From Bacillota bacterium (lineage in GTDB: Bacteria > Bacillota_A > Clostridia > Peptostreptococcales > Anaerovoracaceae), in the NCBI GenBank assembly GCA_017457585.1, contig JAFTHD010000220.1, positions 1 to 5,949 on the forward strand: a stretch of 5,949 nucleotides of DNA, read 5' to 3'. Shown one piece after another: positions 1 through 4,546 of the stretch. The first letter of the stretch is position 1. Each line of letters opens with the position of its first letter. A program made the translations under genes and the position numbers. The notes below the pieces were generated by a model. That model was not told the DNA's origin. It did no database searches and saw only the letters and a list, made by a program, of their open reading frames with translations.

Positions 1-717
1 ACTGACCTCTTCCAACGTGGTGTTGAAGGTGGTGTGTCTGCAGTGATCCGACCAGTATGTGTCGATGACCTTCAGCTCTGTGAGGGTCGGGTCTCTCCTC
101 TCTGTCTCTGCGTAGTACTGCTGGATGAACCGGATATCAGCAGGACTCATGGCAAACTCCATCTCCTGCCTGTAGCTTTCAAGATCGTCTGGTGCCATTG
201 AGGCGAATCCCGTCACGGTTGCAACATCCTCAGGAGGCGTCGTCACCAGCTCTAAGCTGTCCGGCTTCGTCATCTCGGCAAGCTGGGAATCAACAGGGTT
301 TACACAGTAGTTTCTAAGCTGCTCCACCTGCTGGGCGCTGAGTCTTCCGTCCAGCACGTATACCCTCGCAAACTTTACGGTGGCGTCTGCCTTCCCGTTC
401 ATCAGCTTGATGCACTGTGCAGCCGAATCCGCTCTCTGGTCGTACTGCCCTGGCAGGTATTCTACTGCAAAGTGTGTGCGCTTCCTCACGTCTGCCGGCA
501 GGTCTTCCTCATATATCTTGTCGATGGCAGCTTCTGCGAAAACCGTGTACTTCGCTGCCTCGTATGTCTCATCGTCTATACCGTCTACATCGTACCGGTT
601 GAGTATCCTCACACCCTTCAGATGATCGAGATGAAGATTCTCCTTCACATCGTCAAAAAGAGCCTGTGCTTCCACATCAAAACCGGATTTTTTCTCGACG
701 TATATCCTTCTAACCAT
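1..717 (-). CDS. purL: Phosphoribosylformylglycinamidine synthase (FGAM synthase), N-terminal part
   Basis: PurL makes FGAM from FGAR, glutamine and ATP, the fourth step of de novo purine synthesis, in the cytoplasm. Only the first 239 codons are present; the frame is open to the left edge, so the ATPase core and glutaminase domain lie outside. Residues about 35-110 resemble the PurS-like N-terminal domain, ending in YLPGQYDQRADSAAQC (residues 87-102). The linker region follows and reaches the PurL signature DTYWSDHCRHTTF (219-231). The PurS-like domain fused in front of the linker indicates the long single-chain enzyme (about 1,200-1,300 residues in the clostridial and proteobacterial types) rather than the split PurS/PurL/PurQ form of Bacillus. 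The ATG at 717 is supported by AGGAG at 725-729, seven bases upstream, and by a promoter at 761-789. Transcription diverges from the yycJ operon. Family assignment is firm; the clostridial subtype is an inference from overall resemblance. Confidence 0.95.
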   Translation of the reverse strand, partial: MVRRIYVEKKSGFDVEAQALFDDVKENLHLDHLKGVRILNRYDVDGIDDETYEAAKYTVFAEAAIDKIYEEDLPADVRKRTHFAVEYLPGQYDQRADSAAQCIKLMNGKADATVKFARVYVLDGRLSAQQVEQLRNYCVNPVDSQLAEMTKPDSLELVTTPPEDVATVTGFASMAPDDLESYRQEMEFAMSPADIRFIQQYYAETERRDPTLTELKVIDTYWSDHCRHTTFNTTLEEVS

Positions 718-760
718 ATGGATTCTCCTTTTCCGTAAATAGCAATAATCCAACAGAATA

Positions 761-789
761 ATAGTAGCATTTTTGATGGCAATATTCAA
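761..789 (-). promoter_or_regulatory. SigA-type promoter for purL
   Basis: Read on the minus strand, TTGAAT (784-789) and TACTAT (761-766) are separated by exactly 17 bases. A TG lies one base upstream of the -10 hexamer (TGCTACTAT), which makes it an extended -10 element. The predicted transcript would start near 754, giving a leader of only about 37 nt. That is too short for a purine riboswitch, so any purine control would have to come from a repressor or from elsewhere. Identified by eye from consensus match and spacing. Confidence 0.7.
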
Positions 790-795
790 TTCTTT

Positions 796-867
796 GCCGG
801 TCTTATCCGCGAAAAAATCAGTAATTTTTGCGTCCTGCAGAGAGACCTTCCTGCCGCCGGTCTTGTC
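796..867. repeat. Pair of 12-bp direct repeats in the divergent promoter region
   Basis: GCCGGTCTTATC at 796-807 and GCCGGTCTTGTC at 856-867 match at 11 of 12 bases and start exactly 60 bp apart. The first copy lies just upstream of the purL -35 element; the second overlaps the -35 element of the yycJ promoter (863-868). This placement would suit a regulator acting on both promoters, but two short copies can occur by chance and I recognise no known operator. The rest of the 201-bp intergenic region is an AT-rich stretch with no further gene. Confidence 0.3.
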
Positions 868-891
868 ACCTTCCTTTCAGTCGGATATAAT
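863..891 (+). promoter_or_regulatory. SigA-type promoter for the yycJ-rlmH-protease operon
   Basis: TTGTCA (863-868) and a perfect TATAAT (886-891) are separated by 17 bases. The predicted start is near 898, leaving a leader of about 20 nt that holds the ribosome binding site AAAGGA (905-910) before the ATG at 919. This is the strongest promoter match seen in the window. No later promoter of similar quality was found within the operon. Confidence 0.8.
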
Positions 892-918
892 GTTTTCATT
901 AGCGAAAGGAACACATAG

Positions 919-1722
919 ATGACGATGAAATTCTGTTCCTTTGCCAGCGGCAGCAGCGGTAATTGCTACCTGGTAAAGGACGATGAAACTGCAATACTGA
1001 TTGATGCCGGCATTTCCGGCAAGCGCATTCTCCACAACCTGAAGGAAACCGAAACACCCCTTGAGGATGTGGCTGCGCTCCTGGTTACTCATGAGCATAT
1101 CGACCACGTAAAGAGCCTTCCCGTGCTCAGCAAGAAGCTTCCAAACGTGAGCATTTACGCCAATCTTAGAACCTGGGAGAGCAACGAACGCCCCGTTCCT
1201 GACGAGAAGAAGCGGCTCTTTAACACGGGGGAGGAGTTTCGCGTAGGCGCATTCACCGTGAAGCCGTTTCACGTGAGTCACGACGCGGCAGAGCCTGTCG
1301 GTTTCTCAATCTCAAAGGACGGCTGCCAGGTGAGCATACTGACTGACTCGGGTTTTGTAAGCGATGAAAACCTGAAGGAAATCGCAGGTGCGGACCTTCT
1401 CGTCTTAGAGTCAAATCACGAGGAGGAAATACTGCTGATGGGCCGGTATCCGTACCAGGTCAAGCGACGAATCTTAAGCGATGAGGGGCATCTCTCCAAC
1501 GTATCCTGCGGTGAGTATCTTGCCAGGATTCACAAAGAAAACGCCAAGCCAAGGCAGGTGCTTCTTGGCCACTTGAGCCACGAAAACAACGCACCTTCCG
1601 TGGCTCTCATCACCGTTAAAAATACGCTTCTTGAGCAGGGGATTATTCCGGGGGGCGATCTTCAAATCGAGGTGGCTCACAGGGACAAAAGGAGCGACGT
1701 GTTCATCATCGAAAAGGAGTAA
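919..1722 (+). CDS. yycJ: YycJ/WalJ-type metallo-beta-lactamase-fold hydrolase
   Basis: A 267-residue cytoplasmic protein of the metallo-beta-lactamase superfamily. The opening ASGSSGNCYLV (residues 9-19) is typical of the YycJ/WalJ branch. The metal-binding motif HEHIDH (58-63) supplies H58, H60, D62 and H63. Further candidate ligands are H118 and H121 in FHVSHDA, D143 in LTDSG, and a C-terminal histidine in GHLSHENN. No signal peptide or membrane segment is visible. The family has been linked to cell-wall/WalRK signalling and DNA repair in Bacillota, but its substrate is not settled, and the sequence cannot say whether the target is a nucleic acid. In Bacillus, yycJ lies near rlmH (yydA), as here, which supports the name. 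The ATG at 919 is preferred over the ATG at 925 because AGGA at 907-910 sits eight bases upstream. It is probably the first gene of a three-gene operon. Confidence 0.88.
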   Translation: MTMKFCSFASGSSGNCYLVKDDETAILIDAGISGKRILHNLKETETPLEDVAALLVTHEHIDHVKSLPVLSKKLPNVSIYANLRTWESNERPVPDEKKRLFNTGEEFRVGAFTVKPFHVSHDAAEPVGFSISKDGCQVSILTDSGFVSDENLKEIAGADLLVLESNHEEEILLMGRYPYQVKRRILSDEGHLSNVSCGEYLARIHKENAKPRQVLLGHLSHENNAPSVALITVKNTLLEQGIIPGGDLQIEVAHRDKRSDVFIIEKE

Positions 1723-1733
1723 GACAGGCGGCG

Positions 1734-1748
1734 GCGAGCATCGCTCGC
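1734..1748 (+). other. Small perfect hairpin after yycJ
   Basis: GCGAGC (1734-1739) and GCTCGC (1743-1748) form a six-base-pair GC-rich stem with the three-base loop ATC, starting 11 bases after the yycJ stop codon. No T-run follows, so it is not a standard intrinsic terminator. It may stabilise the 3' end of the yycJ message or have no role. Confidence 0.4.
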
Positions 1749-1759
1749 AGGTACTTATC

Positions 1760-1862
1760 CGGAAACGGACGGTAGTTTTGGAAGACCAGTTATTTGTTCG
1801 GAAACGGACGGTAGCTTTGAAAGACCAGTTATTTGTTCGGAAATGGACGGTAGTTTTGGAAG
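1760..1862 (+). repeat. 39-bp tandem repeat between yycJ and rlmH
   Basis: Three head-to-tail units begin at 1760, 1799 and 1838. Units 1 and 2 are full length and agree at 37 of 39 bases. Unit 3 agrees with unit 1 over its first 25 bases (one change, C to T at 1844) and then runs into the rlmH ribosome binding site. Each unit starts CGGAAACGGACGGTAG (third copy with T for C) and continues through a TTTGGAAGACCAG-like stretch to TTATTTGTT. The bases just before unit 1 (1748-1759) weakly resemble the end of a unit, hinting at an older fourth copy. The period is a multiple of three, so more than one frame stays open, but the unit-to-unit changes alter amino acids in either open plus-strand frame or create no consistent product. 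I see no sign that it is translated. The array fills most of the 150-bp gap between yycJ and rlmH. Confidence 0.92.
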
Positions 1863-1872
1863 GTGATTCACC
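1858..1872 (+). promoter_or_regulatory. rlmH ribosome binding site inside a palindrome
   Basis: GGAAGGTGA (1858-1866) is the ribosome binding site, with AAGGTGA ending six bases before the ATG. Its first bases come from the last 39-bp repeat unit. GGTGA (1862-1866) and TCACC (1868-1872) form a perfect inverted repeat centred on T1867, directly before the start codon. As RNA this could form a four-base-pair hairpin (GGTG-ATT-CACC) that covers part of the binding site. Confidence 0.6.
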
Positions 1873-2352
1873 ATGAACATAAACGTAATCTGCATAGGGA
1901 AACTCAAGGAAAAGTACTGGACCGATGCTGTCGCTGAGTACAGCAAGAGGCTGTCCAGATTTTGCAAGCTGAACATCATCGAACTGAAGGAAAGTCCGCT
2001 TCGCGCCAACCCGTCTGCCGCAGACGAAGAGGCAGTGATGGCCGCAGAGGGTAAGGAAATACTGGGCAAAATCGGCTCCGGAGACTACGTCATAACCCTT
2101 GAGATCAAGGGCAAAGGGTTATCTTCCGAGCAGCTTGCCGATCGGCTTGCTGATCTGGCCTTGCAGGGCAAGAGTACCATCGACTTCGTTATCGGTGGCT
2201 CCCTGGGGCTCTCTCCCGAAGTGAGCAAGAGAGTCAACTACAAGCTTTCCTTCTCCGCAATGACCTTCCCACATCAGATGATGCGGGTGATTTTGCTGGA
2301 GCAGATATACAGGGCATTTAAGATCAATAACAACGAAACTTATCACAAATAG
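1873..2352 (+). CDS. rlmH: 23S rRNA (pseudouridine-1915 N3)-methyltransferase RlmH
   Basis: RlmH is a SPOUT-class, SAM-dependent methyltransferase that acts on pseudouridine 1915 of 23S rRNA helix 69 on the assembled 70S ribosome. The 159 residues match the usual length (about 155-160). Seen directly: the family N-terminus INVICIGKLKEKYW (3-16); the SAM-binding trefoil-knot segment FVIGGSLGLS (105-114); the motif YKLSFSAMTFPHQMMR (123-138) followed by EQIYRAFKI (143-151); and the C-terminal YHK. The family's common NRGEPYHK-type ending is NNNETYHK here, which may be lineage variation; the terminal Tyr-His is kept. The gene lies 150 bp after yycJ and 27 bp before the protease-like gene, all on the same strand with no clear terminator between. 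Regulation through the repeat and palindrome just upstream is possible but only inferred. Confidence 0.96.
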   Translation: MNINVICIGKLKEKYWTDAVAEYSKRLSRFCKLNIIELKESPLRANPSAADEEAVMAAEGKEILGKIGSGDYVITLEIKGKGLSSEQLADRLADLALQGKSTIDFVIGGSLGLSPEVSKRVNYKLSFSAMTFPHQMMRVILLEQIYRAFKINNNETYHK

Positions 2353-2379
2353 GCAGGATACTTTACAGGAGAGATCACC

Positions 2380-3237
2380 ATGAATATCAATGGGGCATCC
2401 GGAAAAGTTTCAGAAGAATTAATTGGCAATGGCAATACTAACTATGCCGGCGAAATTACGATAGAACTGAAAAAGAATCCGTCCGGCAAGATCTGCGCGG
2501 ATCCTTCTTTGTTCCCGTCTGCTCTCGATGGCACAAGGGCCGTGGTTACGTTGACCTGCGAGGGGAAGGAACCTCTCACCTACAGGATATTCGCGCAGGC
2601 GGGAATGGATTACGATGGGTACAACGAATACCTGAATCACCACGGATGTGCATGCAGCACTTTGACCAGCGTACTCGGAGCCTTTTCTCAGCGGAGCAAT
2701 GCTCCCAATGATATATCAGATCTTACCCCGGACAGGACGATCCATGAAATTGAGAGAAGTCTTTTCCCGGAGGACATCTGGAAGGAGAACTATTCCCGTC
2801 AGGTTCTCAAGCAAAGTCCCATCAACCTCTGCGGCATTTCGCAGGTGCTGACCCACTTCGGAATATCAAACATCCGCGTTCCTTCCTTCAGAAGGAAGCA
2901 GGCAATAACCACAATCAGGGAACATCTTGAGACGGGCATGCCGGTCATTATCGAAACCAGCCGTGTGCGGTACGTGCGCGGAATACCGGTAACGATAAAC
3001 GACAGAAAATTTGCAGGTTCCTACCACGTTACCGCCCTCGTCGCTATAGAGCCGGACGGGGATACAGCCTGGATGATAGACTCCGCTTACAGAGACTGGA
3101 GTGGCAACGCCCAGAGGCTCAAGCGAGTATCGCTCAGGGAAATCATCAATTACATGTTCTCCTGCACGAAAAGGGCAGGACTGCCAGTCTACTACGAGGG
3201 CAGACTTGCCGCCGGCGGTTTCATACTCGTTGAATAG
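2380..3237 (+). CDS. C39/papain-like cysteine protease homologue, function unknown
   Basis: This 285-residue protein has no signal peptide, lipobox or membrane segment, so it is probably cytoplasmic. The central and C-terminal parts resemble the C39-like papain fold. HHGCACSTLTSVL (residues 87-99) aligns with the GCGPTSL-type catalytic cysteine motif and makes C90 the likely nucleophile, though C92 is possible. GSYHVTALVAI (213-223) supplies H216, and WMIDSAYRDW (231-240) supplies D234, in the expected order and with the strand pattern of the C-H-D triad. Residues 1 to about 70 form a separate N-terminal stretch with no family I recognise. AGGAGA at 2367-2372, seven bases before the ATG, supports the start. 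It is probably cotranscribed with yycJ and rlmH. It could be a peptidase, a transglutaminase-like or amidase enzyme, or an inactive relative; no substrate or export partner is visible nearby. The fold assignment is by motif only. Confidence 0.65.
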   Translation: MNINGASGKVSEELIGNGNTNYAGEITIELKKNPSGKICADPSLFPSALDGTRAVVTLTCEGKEPLTYRIFAQAGMDYDGYNEYLNHHGCACSTLTSVLGAFSQRSNAPNDISDLTPDRTIHEIERSLFPEDIWKENYSRQVLKQSPINLCGISQVLTHFGISNIRVPSFRRKQAITTIREHLETGMPVIIETSRVRYVRGIPVTINDRKFAGSYHVTALVAIEPDGDTAWMIDSAYRDWSGNAQRLKRVSLREIINYMFSCTKRAGLPVYYEGRLAAGGFILVE

Positions 3238-3250
3238 TTAAATCAAAACC

Positions 3251-3291
3251 CAGGGGGTATAGCGTATAGCGCTGTAGGACAAAACTCCCTG
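3251..3291. terminator. Nested hairpin in convergent intergenic region, possible terminator
   Basis: CAGGGGGT (3251-3258) can pair with ACTCCCTG (3284-3291) over eight positions, one of them a wobble pair. Inside it, ATAGCG (3259-3264) can pair with CGCTGT (3270-3275) around the loop TATAG. It lies between the ends of the convergent protease-like gene and the flavoprotein gene. Read on the minus strand, the stem is followed by GGTTTTGATTT, a partial U-tract, so it fits better as the terminator of the minus-strand redox operon. Read on the plus strand it is followed by AATTGTTCC, which is weak. Confidence 0.45.
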
Positions 3292-3355
3292 AATTGTTCC
3301 ATGCAGCGGCATCCCATGAAAACACGATGCCTGTCAACATTCCGGCCAAGGCCGT

Positions 3356-4546
3356 TTACCCGAACAGTTCGCGAAGCACTCGCTTCGTATAAGTCGGGTT
3401 GTTTACCATTCGGGAAATCATAGGGTTGGATACATAAGGGTCATGGAGCGACTCCGCGGTAATCCTCTCAAACTTAAGTCTCGTTTTGTCAGGCTCTATT
3501 CTCCTCACGTATTCTTCGGTCAGATATTCTGCCGAAAAATCATTTGCGCGAATCGCTTCCTTGGCGGCGATGGCTGCCGCCTCTCCGCTGTCCGCTGCTG
3601 CGCTGCATCCGTCCTTGATAAACGGCATCATAATGCTTCCCGCGTCGCCTATTATCAGATACCCATTGCCGCATCGATGGTTTATTGCCGTCACGTCCCT
3701 GAGCATAGCTCTCTTCCAAGGGCTGACCTGGCGGGCTCCCAGGAACAGGGATGCCACCCTTTTATTCCTCTCAAAGAGCCCTGCGAATACTTCCTCTGCG
3801 CTTACAGCTTCCGCGCCATCTGCTTCTCTGACGATACCGACATTGCAGTAGCCATCACGTATACCGCTTCTGCCCGATGGCACGATCCAGTACCCGCCGC
3901 CCGGAAGGTCTTTGTGAAATCCTATTGCGCCATATGCATTATACTGCCCCTTCGCCAGCACTTCTTCAAGGTTAATCCCTGCAAAGTAAGCACGCTCGCC
4001 TATGTATTCACCGCTGCCGGTAAAGCGTTCCGCCTTCTCTTCTGCTGAAGTCATGCCCAGCTGCCCCTTCAGAAGCGACCCTGCTCCGTCTGCTAATATG
4101 ACAAGCCTGCTCCTTATCTCAAAATCGGCGCCTTTTTCTCTTACCGATACGCCCTTTATCCATCCGTCCTCACAAATGAGGGACCTGACTCTGCAGCCGT
4201 CTCGAAATTCAGTCCCTCTCTTTATTGCGGCTTCTGCGATCATGCTGTCGATCTGAAATCTCGGTGCCGCATATCCCTCGAAAGGAATGATGCACTCAGA
4301 GCCGTTCTCCGACATTATGTGAAGCCTTCTCAGCAGTGTTCCGTTATCATCAAGCTTTCCAAAGAGATCCAACCTGCTCAGGTGAGTAACCATACCTTCT
4401 CTTAGGATATCTCCGCAGGCCTTGTCCCTCGGGAATATTTCTTTTTCGAGGAGAAGCACATCCGCTCCGGCTCCTGCCAGATATGCGGCGCATATGCCTC
4501 CTGCAATTCCGGCACCGACGATAATCACATCTCTTTCGATTTTCAT
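3356..4546 (-). CDS. Geranylgeranyl reductase-family FAD-dependent oxidoreductase
   Basis: A 396-residue flavoprotein. FAD-binding features: the N-terminal Rossmann motif VGAGIAGG (10-17) with E34 closing the second strand; FPRDKACGD (38-46), the PxxKxCG signature of the geranylgeranyl reductase family; LADGAGS (151-157); and IIGDAG (299-303), the second FAD motif. YWIVPSG (219-225) followed by NVGIV (235-239) matches the family's substrate-cavity YxWxFP...NVG region with changes. Relatives reduce double bonds of isoprenoid chains in archaeal lipids, menaquinone or chlorophyll, some using ferredoxin; others are FixC-like electron-transfer proteins. The usual GDAAGxxxPxxGEG is GDAGSIMMPFIKDG here, so the substrate may differ. 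The start codon follows the upstream stop with no gap, and GGAGG (4555-4559) lies inside the end of the upstream gene eight bases before the ATG, which implies translational coupling. No transmembrane helix is obvious. Superfamily is firm; substrate unknown. Confidence 0.82.
   Translation of the reverse strand: MKIERDVIIVGAGIAGGICAAYLAGAGADVLLLEKEIFPRDKACGDILREGMVTHLSRLDLFGKLDDNGTLLRRLHIMSENGSECIIPFEGYAAPRFQIDSMIAEAAIKRGTEFRDGCRVRSLICEDGWIKGVSVREKGADFEIRSRLVILADGAGSLLKGQLGMTSAEEKAERFTGSGEYIGERAYFAGINLEEVLAKGQYNAYGAIGFHKDLPGGGYWIVPSGRSGIRDGYCNVGIVREADGAEAVSAEEVFAGLFERNKRVASLFLGARQVSPWKRAMLRDVTAINHRCGNGYLIIGDAGSIMMPFIKDGCSAAADSGEAAAIAAKEAIRANDFSAEYLTEEYVRRIEPDKTRLKFERITAESLHDPYVSNPMISRMVNNPTYTKRVLRELFG

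Noticed and set aside
380..738. Plus-strand open frames opposite purL
   Set aside because: The minus strand here encodes an unmistakable PurL N-terminus with its own start site and promoter; the plus-strand frames match nothing recognised and overlap each other.
718..760. A purine riboswitch upstream of purL
   Set aside because: The predicted leader is only about 37 nt and lacks the paired loops of a purine aptamer.
1631..1876. Plus-strand frame spanning the 39-bp repeat with a 13-residue protein repeat, its stop overlapping the rlmH start as ATGA
   Set aside because: It starts with a TTG inside yycJ with no good ribosome binding site, and differences between repeat units change amino acids freely. 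The frame stays open because 39 is a multiple of three.
1755..2069. Minus-strand frame across the repeat and the start of rlmH
   Set aside because: It is antisense to rlmH, has no promoter or ribosome binding site that I can see, and its repeated peptide is just the reverse reading of the 39-bp array.
3308..3354. Two further inverted repeats, GGCATC/GATGCC (3308-3331) and CGGCCAAGGCCG (3343-3354)
   Set aside because: The first has a 12-base loop and a six-base stem, the second only a two-base loop, and neither is followed by a T-run in either direction, so neither supports a terminator call.
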